Assembly: GCA_900551295.1 (NCBI GenBank)
Contig: URVJ01000004.1
Location: forward strand, 56,599 to 120,598
Length of the DNA stretch: 64,000 nt
Reading direction: 5' to 3'
Origin: an uncultured Eubacteriales bacterium
Lineage (GTDB): Bacteria; Bacillota; Clostridia; Oscillospirales; CAG-382
Part shown: positions 46,067 through 54,347 of the stretch, one piece after another
How the letters are laid out: each line of letters starts with the position of its first letter
How positions within the stretch are numbered: position 1 is the stretch's first letter
The notes under the pieces: generated by a model
Database searches by the model: none
What the model was told of the DNA's origin: nothing
What the model saw: the letters and a program-made list of their open reading frames with translations, nothing else
Position numbers and translations under genes: made by a program

Positions 46067-47929
46067 TCAGTCAAGCTCCGCTTTGTAAACGGCAGCGCCG
46101 CAGGCTTCTATTTTTTCGGCATTGCCCATTACCGCACTTATCTTTACGCCGTCCGAAACATTCATGTGTGTAAGTTCGTCTTTTCCCGAATAGTTGACCG
46201 CAACTATATAATAAAGCTTATCGCTCTGTTTGTGATAGGTTGCGCCGATATGCGGATTTTCAAATCTGACGGGCTTATCTTCAAGTATTTCCGAGGCAAT
46301 TTCTTTATATATTTTATAATACGGCCTTGTTTCGTCCTCAAACGCGCTTCTGTCGTCCCAAAGCTGCTGTTCAAGCGCGGCGTTGAGAAAATATATCTTT
46401 CCGTTGCCGAATTTATGGCGCGAGAACATAACGGTTCCGTCGGTATCCGACATCAGAACGTCCGCGTCTATGCTTTTAAGCAGATATTTCTTGCCGTAGG
46501 ACAGAGGAAGATCCGCCGAATCAAATTCAAACGTATACTTTGTATTGTCGGTTTTCATTCCGAAAGATTCAAGTCCCGATACCCTCTCAAGTTCCGAAAT
46601 AAGTCCGGTATCCGACGAAAAATACACCGTCGCGCCGTTCTCTGCCTTTTCAAGCAGCGCGCAGTATATCTCCATATCCATTGGCGCCCAGCCGTACATT
46701 GACGGAACTATATAAAGCTTTGCGTCAGGCAAAGGCATATTCCAGTTTACGAAGGTTATATCAAATCCCGCCTGTTTTGCAAGCACAAAAGCGCTTGTTG
46801 CAGGCTGTTTGGGATCGGGCTGGCGTGTAATTACGTAAACCGCGTCGGTCTGTTTGGGTTCGAGTCCGAGTTTTTCCATGCAGCGTATCTTTTCGCCCTC
46901 ATCGCGTATGATCTTTGCCACGGGTTTCGGCGTAAAGTCGCGGTAGAACATTCCGAGTTCTCTCTCTACGGCGCTCCATGTATACGGAGGAAAGTCAAGG
47001 TCAAGCTGTTCAAAGGCGCACCACCACAAAAGACCCTTTATTCCGTTGGAATATGCCGACCAGAGGTTTGCGCGGATATATTTCGACGCCATTTCATAAT
47101 TTCCGTTCATGCTAGAAAACGTTCCCTGCTCCTGTATCATTGCGTCTTTTCCGCCGACTCCGCCGTAATAGCAGCACTGGAACGTCGGTATCATGGTTGT
47201 GGGCAGGCTGTCCATCGGCATGAAATCTCCGCCAACCGTCGGCGACGGATACGGGTGAGGAGTAAGCATATCGGTAAGCTCGCCCTGATCGCGTACAGTC
47301 CATTCTCCGCTGTCCGGCAAAAGCGAGTGCATTCCCGACATTACGGGACGCGTATTATCTTCGGAACGTATCGCATTTGCGACGTTTGACGTCCAGACAT
47401 ACGCATGATAACGGCTTACGGGTTCGGACATACAGTTACATTCGTTTCCGAGATCCCATGCAACTATCGCTTTCTGACCTTTCATTCTTCTTACAAATCC
47501 GCGTGCAAATCTGTTCTGCCACATAAGCGATTCGGGATCTGTTATATGATTTTTACCGTCAAGCGCGGGAGGCACGAACATTCTTCCGCTCATCCAGCCG
47601 GTAATTACCGAAACGATCAGTTTTATATCATATTTTAACGCAAAAGAGCACATTTTATCAAAATGCTCCATGCAGTCCTCGTCAAGTGCAAATTCGTCGT
47701 GCGGAAGTTCTTTTCCGTGAAGTCTGTACTCGTGGAATTCGTTTCTGTAACCGCGTATTGTATATATAGGCTGAAAATCGCGCCAGTTTGGAAAAACTCT
47801 GGCGTATTTCACTCCGTATTCGCTCATAAGTCTGAAGTCGTTTTCAACGCTGCTCTCGTCCCAGTCAGCCCACATTTCCGTGCCTGCTTTTGAGCCCCAG
47901 TAGTTGCAGCCTATCATGAATTCGCTCAT
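46067..47929 (-). CDS. Clan GH-A glycoside hydrolase (GH5-like)
   Basis: 620 residues, no signal peptide. The barrel has GCNYWGSKAG, YARVFPNWRDFQPIY, and WDLGNECN, where the Glu after Asn is the acid/base of clan GH-A; the Glu in MIQEQGTFSS is a good nucleophile candidate. A flavodoxin-like middle domain follows (KLYIVPSMYGW) and then a beta-sandwich end, as in several GH5/GH42-type beta-glycosidases. Start at 47929 (MSEFMIGCNYWG) has GGAGATG upstream. Substrate (beta-mannoside, -galactoside or -glucoside) is open. Its promoter has a striking tandem repeat. Confidence 0.82.
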   Translation of the reverse strand: MSEFMIGCNYWGSKAGTEMWADWDESSVENDFRLMSEYGVKYARVFPNWRDFQPIYTIRGYRNEFHEYRLHGKELPHDEFALDEDCMEHFDKMCSFALKYDIKLIVSVITGWMSGRMFVPPALDGKNHITDPESLMWQNRFARGFVRRMKGQKAIVAWDLGNECNCMSEPVSRYHAYVWTSNVANAIRSEDNTRPVMSGMHSLLPDSGEWTVRDQGELTDMLTPHPYPSPTVGGDFMPMDSLPTTMIPTFQCCYYGGVGGKDAMIQEQGTFSSMNGNYEMASKYIRANLWSAYSNGIKGLLWWCAFEQLDLDFPPYTWSAVERELGMFYRDFTPKPVAKIIRDEGEKIRCMEKLGLEPKQTDAVYVITRQPDPKQPATSAFVLAKQAGFDITFVNWNMPLPDAKLYIVPSMYGWAPMDMEIYCALLEKAENGATVYFSSDTGLISELERVSGLESFGMKTDNTKYTFEFDSADLPLSYGKKYLLKSIDADVLMSDTDGTVMFSRHKFGNGKIYFLNAALEQQLWDDRSAFEDETRPYYKIYKEIASEILEDKPVRFENPHIGATYHKQSDKLYYIVAVNYSGKDELTHMNVSDGVKISAVMGNAEKIEACGAAVYKAELD

Positions 47930-47992
47930 ATACAAATCATCTCCGTCTTTCTCGGTTTCAATTAAATTATAACCGCGGCACAATTTGTTTTC

Positions 47993-48034
47993 ATTATACT
48001 TTCTTCGGAAAAAAGTTCTCTTTCTTCGGAAAAA
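47993..48034 (-). promoter_or_regulatory. GH-A operon promoter with tandem 15-bp direct repeat
   Basis: Plus-strand CTTTCTTCGGAAAAA occurs at 47999-48013 and again at 48020-48034, period 21 bp. The minus-strand -10 TATAAT (47993-47998) touches the proximal copy and no good -35 exists. This fits an AraC-type activator bound at the -35 position. Confidence 0.7.
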
Positions 48035-48045
48035 TCTCCGAAATC

Positions 48046-48074
48046 AAAAAAAGAACACGGTTTTATCCGTGTTC
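48046..48074 (-). terminator. Second terminator after the DtxR/MntR gene
   Basis: GAACACGG (48053-48060) pairs with CCGTGTTC (48067-48074); on the minus strand seven T follow. Confidence 0.85.
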
Positions 48075-48082
48075 CGAAATTC

Positions 48083-48109
48083 AAAAAGCCGGACGCTCAT
48101 CACGCCCGG
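48083..48109 (-). terminator. First terminator after the DtxR/MntR gene
   Basis: CCGGACG (48089-48095) pairs with CGCCCGG (48103-48109), one G-T pair; on the minus strand CTTTTT follows. Confidence 0.7.
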
Positions 48110-48149
48110 TTTCGCACTTATTATTAATTATCCTCTTAAATCTCTGCGC

Positions 48150-48527
48150 TTAATCCAGCATTCCGGCTTTTGCAAGATGTTCCTTTATCTTTTCAAAAGT
48201 TTCGTCGCTTATGTCGTGCTCTACCTTGCAGCTGTCCTCATACGCGGTATTTTCGCTTACCCCGAGATGAATGAGAGCCTTTGCGATTATTTCATGGCGT
48301 TCGTACACCTTTGCGGCTATTGCCATTCCCTTTGGCGTAAGTGTAAGCGCGCCGTTTTCGTCCATGTTGACGTAGCCCTCCTCGCGGAAAGCTTTCATTG
48401 CAACGGATACGCTCGGCTTTGTAAAATTGAGATGGTTCGCAACGTCTATGCTGCGCACTATGCCGTTCTGCTTTTTAAGCATGAGTATTGTTTCGAGATA
48501 ATTCTCGGCAGATTCTTTTATGATCAT
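48150..48527 (-). CDS. DtxR/MntR-family metal-dependent regulator
   Basis: 125 residues. Winged helix ESAENYLETILMLKKQNGIV then RSIDVANHLNFTKPSVSVAM, followed by the dimerisation helices with metal-ligand type residues (YERHEIIAKALIHLGV; DSCKVEHDISDETFEKIKEH). No SH3-like third domain, as in MntR. It should sense Mn2+ or Fe2+. A perfect palindrome at its start site suggests autoregulation. It is alone in its unit, with tandem terminators; any metal transporter target must lie elsewhere. Confidence 0.92.
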   Translation of the reverse strand: MIIKESAENYLETILMLKKQNGIVRSIDVANHLNFTKPSVSVAMKAFREEGYVNMDENGALTLTPKGMAIAAKVYERHEIIAKALIHLGVSENTAYEDSCKVEHDISDETFEKIKEHLAKAGMLD

Positions 48528-48565
48528 GATATATTTATACGCCTTTCAAGCTGTTGTGATTGCAA

Positions 48566-48609
48566 AATACTATTTACAGTATTATAACACGCCGAAAACA
48601 CGTTGTCAA
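48566..48609 (-). promoter_or_regulatory. Promoter and 18-bp palindromic operator of the DtxR/MntR gene
   Basis: -35 TTGACA (48604-48609), 17-base spacer, -10 TATAAT (48581-48586). AATACT-ATTTAC-AGTATT (48566-48583) is a perfect palindrome in its half sites and covers the start site, as expected for a DtxR-family box. Confidence 0.85.
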
Positions 48610-48707
48610 ATTATTTTTTCTACACTGTGCAAGGCGCATAGAAAAAGCAAATTCCGGCAAAAAAACTCACCGGAACCGCTTCTTTATGATATTTGTATCG
48701 AAAAAGC

Positions 48708-50132
48708 TTATTTCAGCACCGAAATTGCGTCGGTGATGGTCTTTTCGAGCGCCTCTCTGCCGTATTTATCGACCTCGGCTTTATTCTTTTCGCCGTGGGT
48801 AAGACAGCCTGCGCCGCCGATACAGCCGCCTGTACAAGCCATACCTTCGATAAAGTTTCCGTCAAGAACATTTCTGCTCTTTTTCATAAGAGCCATTTTA
48901 CAAGCCTCTATACCGTCGCAGGGCACTGCTTTAAGTTCAAAATCGGTAATGCCGTGTTCCTTGAGTCCCTGTGCAACGGCGTCGGAAAGTCCACCGCTGC
49001 GTGCGAATATTCTTCCGAAATACGACGCGTTATCAAGCACGTCCTCGCCGAGTGTCGTAATATCTATATCCTTACTGTCAAAGAGAGCCTGAAGTTCCTC
49101 AAAGGTCATGCAGTTATCTACATACTCGCGCACCTGTTCTTTCTGCACTTCCATTTTCTTTGCGGTACACGGGCCTATGAATACGACCTTGCATCCGGGG
49201 TTCTTTTCCTTAATATATTTTGCTATTGCAGCCATAGGCGAAAGGTTGTGAGAAACGAGATCCTTTAACTGCGGATACGCCTTATTTACATAATCGACGA
49301 ACGCCGGGCAGCAGGAGCTTGTAAGGAACCCCTTTTCGGCAAGTTCCTTGCTTTCGGCATATGCGACAATATCAGCGCCGAGAGCAGCCTCGACGACTGT
49401 ATGGAAACCGAGCTGTTTCATGCCCGAAATTACCTGTCCGAGCTTTGCATATGTAAACTGGCTGGAGATCGACGGTGCAACGACCGCGAAAACCTTATAC
49501 TTTGTGTTATTTTCGCTCTTTTGGATTATATCTATGCAGTCGAGTATATATGACTTGTCCATGATAGCGCCGAACGGACACTGATATACGCACGCACCGC
49601 ATGATATACACTTGCTGTTATCTATTGCGGCAGCCTTATTCTCGTTCATGGATATTGCCTTTATCTTACAGGCATTCTGACACGGACGCTTTCTGTTGAT
49701 AATCGCGGTAAAGGGACAAACCTTTGCGCATGCGCCGCAGTCAACGCACTTTGTTTTATCTATATGCGCGACGTGGTTTTCGTCAAAACTTATAGCGCCT
49801 CTCTTGCAGACGTCCTCGCATCTGTGGGCAAGACAGCCGCGGCAGGTATTTGTAACCTCATATCCGCACATCGGACATTCGTCGCAGGCTATTTCTATAA
49901 CTTCAATAACATTAGGGTTATTCCTGTCGCCGCCCATTGCAAGCTTTACTCTTTCTTCAAGTATTGCGCGCTCTTTATATATACAGCAGCGCATTGTGGG
50001 AGTATTTCCCGGCACTATCTTTTTCGGAATATCGAAAAGATTGTCTATCAGCGTGCCGTTCCACGCCTCTCTTGCAACTTCGCGGAGCACTTTATATTTC
50101 AAATGCTGTACTTTGGTATCAAACTTTCTCAT
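48708..50132 (-). CDS. [FeFe] hydrogenase, group B-like
   Basis: 474 residues. A Cys-rich N-terminus (CDECPMCG, CRGC near 83-100) and two 4Fe-4S ferredoxin motifs (CVDCGACAKVCP near 129-140; CISCGACVYQCP near 175-186) lead to the H-cluster domain: L1 TSSCCPAF (271-278), L2 GPCTAKKME (320-328), L3 EGMACTGGCIGGAGCL (428-443). All H-cluster cysteines are present. It should exchange electrons between ferredoxin and H2/protons. The pattern fits the monomeric group B enzymes of Clostridia. Maturases HydEFG are not in the window. It ends the operon of the sensory hydrogenase and PP2C phosphatase, starting 15 bases after the phosphatase stop. Confidence 0.9.
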   Translation of the reverse strand: MRKFDTKVQHLKYKVLREVAREAWNGTLIDNLFDIPKKIVPGNTPTMRCCIYKERAILEERVKLAMGGDRNNPNVIEVIEIACDECPMCGYEVTNTCRGCLAHRCEDVCKRGAISFDENHVAHIDKTKCVDCGACAKVCPFTAIINRKRPCQNACKIKAISMNENKAAAIDNSKCISCGACVYQCPFGAIMDKSYILDCIDIIQKSENNTKYKVFAVVAPSISSQFTYAKLGQVISGMKQLGFHTVVEAALGADIVAYAESKELAEKGFLTSSCCPAFVDYVNKAYPQLKDLVSHNLSPMAAIAKYIKEKNPGCKVVFIGPCTAKKMEVQKEQVREYVDNCMTFEELQALFDSKDIDITTLGEDVLDNASYFGRIFARSGGLSDAVAQGLKEHGITDFELKAVPCDGIEACKMALMKKSRNVLDGNFIEGMACTGGCIGGAGCLTHGEKNKAEVDKYGREALEKTITDAISVLK

Positions 50133-50147
50133 TTTTCTCTCCTTTTC

Positions 50148-51320
50148 TCAGAAATAACTTACTTTTATGCGTTTGCCCATCTGCTTTAGGCAGCCGGACA
50201 GTTCTTCGACAAGATTCATCTTTATATTAAAATTTATCGGAAGATCGGGATTCTGGTGTGCAGGGTTAATAGCGCGTCCGACAAAGAAATTTATATCGGT
50301 CGCCTCTTCAAACAGCAGTCTGCATATCAGCGACGCGCCGTCGCGCTTATATCCCCAGTGCGTATAGCTTTCGTTATCCGTAAGGTAATCCTTTGCGTAT
50401 TCCACAACTTTATTTACCGTGATAACGCCCTCTGTAACGAGATCCACGCCCTCTATTTCGGCAATCGGCGGAACGTCCGACGCCTCAAACGAAAGGCTCG
50501 GCTTTATAGGCTTTCCGAGGTATTTTGCGGCTATCGACGAGGTCGTTCCTCCGCAGATTATGTGCTTGCCCTCTTTTGAGAAGAACAAAGACATCATTCT
50601 GTCGCAGTCGTCGCGGTTTGAAGGAGGACCGAACAGCAGATTTACGGGACTTCTCTTTCTGATTCTCACAACGCATGCCGTTGCGTCGTCTCCCGGTTTT
50701 TCTCCGTAGAGTTTATTACATTCGTCCACAAGTATTGTGGCAAGCGTTTTTGCCGTGAAATCGTTTACGGTAAGCGGTTCGAGAAAATCTATTATATCTT
50801 CCCTTTTCCAACCGAAGTTGAACGCAAGTCCGATACCTGCGTGCGGACAGCCGTCGCTCATTGCAACGAATATATCGTTCTCGCACAGCGGTATCTGCGA
50901 TTTATACACCTTTTTGCCGCCTATATTAAGCTCGGACTTGGGATAATCATAATTTTTGCCGTCACGCAGCAGAATTATATGCGGATTATCATACTGTATA
51001 AGTTCGGCAACGCTGTTATTTATGATATGTATAATGGTAAACGTCGAATATGCGACGCCTCTTACGCTGCATATCGGAAGCGTTGCGGCAATAGTCGAAA
51101 CACATTCCTCAAGCGACAGCCCCTGCGCCATCATTGTGGATATTATCTTCGACGTAAGCGTTGAAAGTATACTTGCCTTTACGCCGCTGCCGAGTCCGTC
51201 CGCAAGCACGATGACCGTTGAGTTCTCGTCCTGTTCCACAACGTCCACATGGTCTCCGCAAAGCTGTTCTCCGTAATGATTTATGCTTTTATAGCCTATA
51301 TCGGCGCATAAATTATTCAT
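50148..51320 (-). CDS. SpoIIE-type PP2C serine phosphatase with extra C-terminal domain
   Basis: 390 residues. Residues of about 1-225 form a PP2C domain: VIVLADGLGSGVKAS, FVAMSDGCPHAGI and GDDATACVVRIRKRS hold the metal-binding Asp residues. Residues of about 230-390 are a second conserved-looking domain (HIICGGTTSSIAAKYLGK, then EGVDLVTEGVITVNKVVEYA) of unknown function. It overlaps the upstream sensory hydrogenase gene by 8 bases, so the two proteins are probably made together and linked in function: dephosphorylating a target in response to H2 or redox state. Despite the family name it lacks the SpoIIE membrane part, so it is not the sporulation protein. Confidence 0.88.
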   Translation of the reverse strand: MNNLCADIGYKSINHYGEQLCGDHVDVVEQDENSTVIVLADGLGSGVKASILSTLTSKIISTMMAQGLSLEECVSTIAATLPICSVRGVAYSTFTIIHIINNSVAELIQYDNPHIILLRDGKNYDYPKSELNIGGKKVYKSQIPLCENDIFVAMSDGCPHAGIGLAFNFGWKREDIIDFLEPLTVNDFTAKTLATILVDECNKLYGEKPGDDATACVVRIRKRSPVNLLFGPPSNRDDCDRMMSLFFSKEGKHIICGGTTSSIAAKYLGKPIKPSLSFEASDVPPIAEIEGVDLVTEGVITVNKVVEYAKDYLTDNESYTHWGYKRDGASLICRLLFEEATDINFFVGRAINPAHQNPDLPINFNIKMNLVEELSGCLKQMGKRIKVSYF

Positions 51321-52989
51321 CGGCTATCGTCTCCTTGAGCTTTGTCAGTGCAATTTTGGTTTCGGCAGCCGTTTCACCGAGAAGCGACGCAATTTCCTGT
51401 ACTATGCGCATCTGCTTATCTACGACTTTATCCGCAACCTCGACTGTCTGACGGCTGATGTTCTCCTTCTTTTCCCTTGCGGTCTCTTCGTCTGTTATAT
51501 CTCTCATTATGCATACAAGCAGCTTATATTCCCTGTCGTACACAATGGTGACCTCGGCATATCTGTCATATTCCGCAAGGTAAACTTTTTTATCTCTTAT
51601 ACTGCGTCCGGAATTGAGCACCTCCATAAAGGGCTTGGGATCGAGTATTCTTACCACCTGATCTCCGAGTATATCCGACGCGCTTCTTATATTCATCATC
51701 TTGAGAGCCGCCGCGTTTATCTGCTGAACCTCATAGTTTTCGTTAAGCACTATAAGACCGTTCGGCGTGTTCTTTACTATGGTATCCGAAAAGCTCTCGG
51801 CTTTATCTTTAAGAAACGGCAGGCACATTGATATTTCCGCCTTGCCCTGATATATGGCAACCGCCTTTTCGCGGCAGGTATCATATCCGCACGAACCGCA
51901 GTTAAGCTCATCGGACGGCTTGAATTTGCCCATCTGATGAAGTATCTCGGTTATCTCGCTGTCGGACGGAACCGCCGAACGGCGTTCGATCATGGTAAAC
52001 GTCTTTCTTATGGAGAGGCTGTCGGGCTGGGCAACGTCAAAGTCGTTTTCTCCCGCAAATTCCGCAACCGCCTTATAATCCTTTACCGGCGCACGGTGGA
52101 ATTTTTCCATAACGGGACCGCCTATACAGCTTCCGGCACAAGCCGACATCTCGATAAAGCATTTATGTATATTTCCGTTTTCGATATCTTTAAGAGCCGC
52201 AATGCAGTTTTCAACTCCGTCAACAGCCATATAGGTATATTCGGGGCTATCCTGAGCCATGGTCTTTAGTATACCGCCGGTCGTCGGGAAAAATCTCGCG
52301 CGGCTGTCGGGATTGCTGTCAAGCTCTTTTTCAAGAGTTATATTCTCATCTTTGAGCCACTTTGTAAGCTCGTCAAAGGTCAGCACCGCGTCAACTATTC
52401 CCTCATAGTATTCCGCCTCGTCCTTTTTGGCAACGCACGGTCCGACAAACACCGTCTTTGCTTTGGGATCTCTTGTCTTTATATTAAGGCAGTGCGCCTG
52501 CATGGGCGACATTACGTCGGCAAGATAACCAAGCTCTTTGGGATAATATTTCTGTATGAGAAGATTTACGCTGTGGCAGCAGGATGAAATGATAATATCG
52601 CGAGTACCCTCGTCTATCATTCTCTCATATTCCCTTTTGACTATCGTAGCGCCGACCGCGGTCTCCTCAACGTCATAAAATCCGAGCTGTTTCAGCGCCT
52701 TTCTCATGGACTCTATGCCGCTGCCCTCATAGTTTGCTATAAACGACGGCGCTAAGCTCACATAAACGGGATCTCCGCTTTGGAGCAGCACCTTGACCTT
52801 TTCGGTCTCGTCGACTATCTGTTTTGCGTCCTGAGGACAGACGACAAAGCAGTGTCCGCAGAGTATACATTCGTTTCCGATTATATATGCCTGGTTTCCG
52901 GAAAATCTTATGGACTTTACCGGGCAGTGTCTTATGCATTTATAGCAGTTTTTGCAGTTTGACTTCTTCAGTGTCAGGCAGTTTGCCAT
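51313..52989 (-). CDS. Sensory-type [FeFe] hydrogenase with PAS domain (group C/D-like)
   Basis: 558 residues. Two 4Fe-4S motifs (Cys at 12-22 and 41-51), then an H-cluster domain with altered loops: L1 ISSCCHSV (134-141, His in place of Pro), L2 GPCVAKKDE (183-191), L3 EMSACAGSCIGGP (280-292). A further 4Fe-4S motif CGSCGYDTC with a distant Cys follows (364-389), then a PAS domain (about 400-510) and a helical tail. Such fusion of an H-cluster domain to PAS is the layout of hydrogenases proposed as H2 sensors. Catalytic rate is expected to be low. It is embedded with a kinase-like protein, 2Fe-2S proteins and a phosphatase. Confidence 0.9.
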   Translation of the reverse strand: MANCLTLKKSNCKNCYKCIRHCPVKSIRFSGNQAYIIGNECILCGHCFVVCPQDAKQIVDETEKVKVLLQSGDPVYVSLAPSFIANYEGSGIESMRKALKQLGFYDVEETAVGATIVKREYERMIDEGTRDIIISSCCHSVNLLIQKYYPKELGYLADVMSPMQAHCLNIKTRDPKAKTVFVGPCVAKKDEAEYYEGIVDAVLTFDELTKWLKDENITLEKELDSNPDSRARFFPTTGGILKTMAQDSPEYTYMAVDGVENCIAALKDIENGNIHKCFIEMSACAGSCIGGPVMEKFHRAPVKDYKAVAEFAGENDFDVAQPDSLSIRKTFTMIERRSAVPSDSEITEILHQMGKFKPSDELNCGSCGYDTCREKAVAIYQGKAEISMCLPFLKDKAESFSDTIVKNTPNGLIVLNENYEVQQINAAALKMMNIRSASDILGDQVVRILDPKPFMEVLNSGRSIRDKKVYLAEYDRYAEVTIVYDREYKLLVCIMRDITDEETAREKKENISRQTVEVADKVVDKQMRIVQEIASLLGETAAETKIALTKLKETIADE

Positions 52990-53009
52990 TTATTCTCCCT
53001 CTATTCAGA

Positions 53010-53255
53010 TCAGATTTTTTCAAGCACGTTCTTTTTGAAAAATTCGCCGAAGTTCTCCTTTGTAATACCGACGTACGTATCGTCGTCCACAATTATGGTC
53101 ACGCCGTCGCGGTTGCATCTTCCCGTGCAGAAACAGCCGGCAAGCGTTATCTCGGCTTCGAGGTTATTCTCGGCTATGCTCTTTTGCAGCATTTCGACAA
53201 GCTCATGCGAGCCTTTTATGTAGCAGGAGCTTCCGACGCATACCTGTATTATCAT
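53010..53255 (-). CDS. 2Fe-2S thioredoxin-fold ferredoxin, second of tandem pair
   Basis: 81 residues. Cys pattern CVGSSCYIKGS ... GCFCTGRCN gives the four ligands (C-x4-C ... C-x3-C) of the NuoE/thioredoxin-like 2Fe-2S domain. It should carry electrons to or from the hydrogenase proteins. Its ATG shares one base with the stop of the tandem paralogue and it lies 20 bases before the sensory hydrogenase gene. Confidence 0.9.
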   Translation of the reverse strand: MIIQVCVGSSCYIKGSHELVEMLQKSIAENNLEAEITLAGCFCTGRCNRDGVTIIVDDDTYVGITKENFGEFFKKNVLEKI

Positions 53256-53497
53256 CAGTTTAGCGCTCCGAGAATGTTTTTTGCAAAAAATTCGTCTACC
53301 GTTTCGGGAGCAACGGAGAAAAATTCATCGTCCGCCGTTACGCAGACGCCCTCCTGACATCGTCCCATGCAGAAGGTTCCGGAAAGCTCCACCTTATCTC
53401 CGAGATTGTTTTCGGCAATAAGCTGCTGGAGTCTTTCGACTACCTGTCTTGAGCCTTTGATGTGACACGACGATCCTATACAGACTGTTACTTTCAT
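53255..53497 (-). CDS. 2Fe-2S thioredoxin-fold ferredoxin, first of tandem pair
   Basis: 80 residues. CIGSSCHIKGS ... GTFCMGRCQEG keeps the same four-Cys pattern as the neighbour; the two proteins are clearly paralogues from a tandem duplication. GGAGG precedes the ATG. Between the kinase-like gene and the hydrogenase, it probably acts in the same redox relay. Confidence 0.9.
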   Translation of the reverse strand: MKVTVCIGSSCHIKGSRQVVERLQQLIAENNLGDKVELSGTFCMGRCQEGVCVTADDEFFSVAPETVDEFFAKNILGALN

Positions 53498-53521
53498 TGA
53501 GTTTACCTCCGAAATTTGTTT

Positions 53522-54265
53522 TTATTTTTTAAGTATGAAATTATCGTACAAGAATTCTCTCATCTGACTGTTTGCGTCTGACGACTCTGACGCGGCTGTC
53601 GTGTCGAGCCATTCTTTGACGCTTTCTTCGGTTACTTTGCTTTGAGAGCAGAACTGAGAAAGATATTTTTCCGCAGCGTCGTTTCCGTAATCATGGAAAA
53701 GCGAAATATAAGTTTTTGCTGCGTCTGCTTCGGGATTTCCCTGAGAAGCGTGCGCCCAGTCGATTATATAGGGCTTTTCGCCGTCGGAAATTATGATATT
53801 AGACGGAGTAAAATCTCCGTGGCAGAGTTTGTTGTCGCAGGGAGTCTTTTCAAGGCGCAGAATAAAGTCGTATCTTACCGTCGCGGGTATATCCGACTCG
53901 TTTATGCGGCGTATCATTCTGTCGCGCTGTTTTACAAGATATCGGCAGGAATTTTTATGCATCTGCGTCTGAAGCGACGCAAGCAAAGCAAGATATTCGT
54001 CCCGCTTTTCGGGATTTTCCTTTATAAGCTCCGCAAGAGACTTTCCCTCTACATAGTCCGAAACTATCATGAGCTTGCCGCCGTTTACGGAAACCTGTAT
54101 GACGCTCGGCACATTCAGTCCCGCCTCCTGCGCTCTCGCCTGATTGAGCGCCTCGTTGAATATACCGGCTTTTGACGTTCCTTCGTTAAAAACCTTTAAG
54201 CAGAGATCGCCGTCGCGGTAAATGGTTTTGGTGTTTCTGACGGCTATTATACGATCAAAGTTCAT
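53522..54265 (-). CDS. APH-like small-molecule or protein kinase
   Basis: 247 residues of the aminoglycoside phosphotransferase/choline kinase fold. N-lobe CLKVFNEGTSKAGIF with the ATP-binding Lys, KLMIVSDYVEGKSLAELI hinge, catalytic loop CHGDFTPSNIII (Asp base, Asn) and metal site YIIDWAHAS (Asp). First gene of the hydrogenase operon, 24 bases before the 2Fe-2S pair. In this setting it is a candidate for the kinase opposing the PP2C phosphatase, though the fold more often acts on small molecules. It is not evidence for antibiotic resistance. Confidence 0.85.
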   Translation of the reverse strand: MNFDRIIAVRNTKTIYRDGDLCLKVFNEGTSKAGIFNEALNQARAQEAGLNVPSVIQVSVNGGKLMIVSDYVEGKSLAELIKENPEKRDEYLALLASLQTQMHKNSCRYLVKQRDRMIRRINESDIPATVRYDFILRLEKTPCDNKLCHGDFTPSNIIISDGEKPYIIDWAHASQGNPEADAAKTYISLFHDYGNDAAEKYLSQFCSQSKVTEESVKEWLDTTAASESSDANSQMREFLYDNFILKK

Positions 54266-54347
54266 GTTTCCGACCTCCTCTTGCTGTCCGGTTTATGCAC
54301 AATTTTTGCAAAAAATGGGCAGTAATACTCGATTATTGTTTGATAAT

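Noticed and set aside
50148..51320. Sporulation phosphatase SpoIIE
   Set aside because: The large N-terminal membrane region of SpoIIE is absent and the operon is hydrogenase-related.
53522..54265. Aminoglycoside resistance gene
   Set aside because: Only the broad APH kinase fold is shared; context is a hydrogenase operon.
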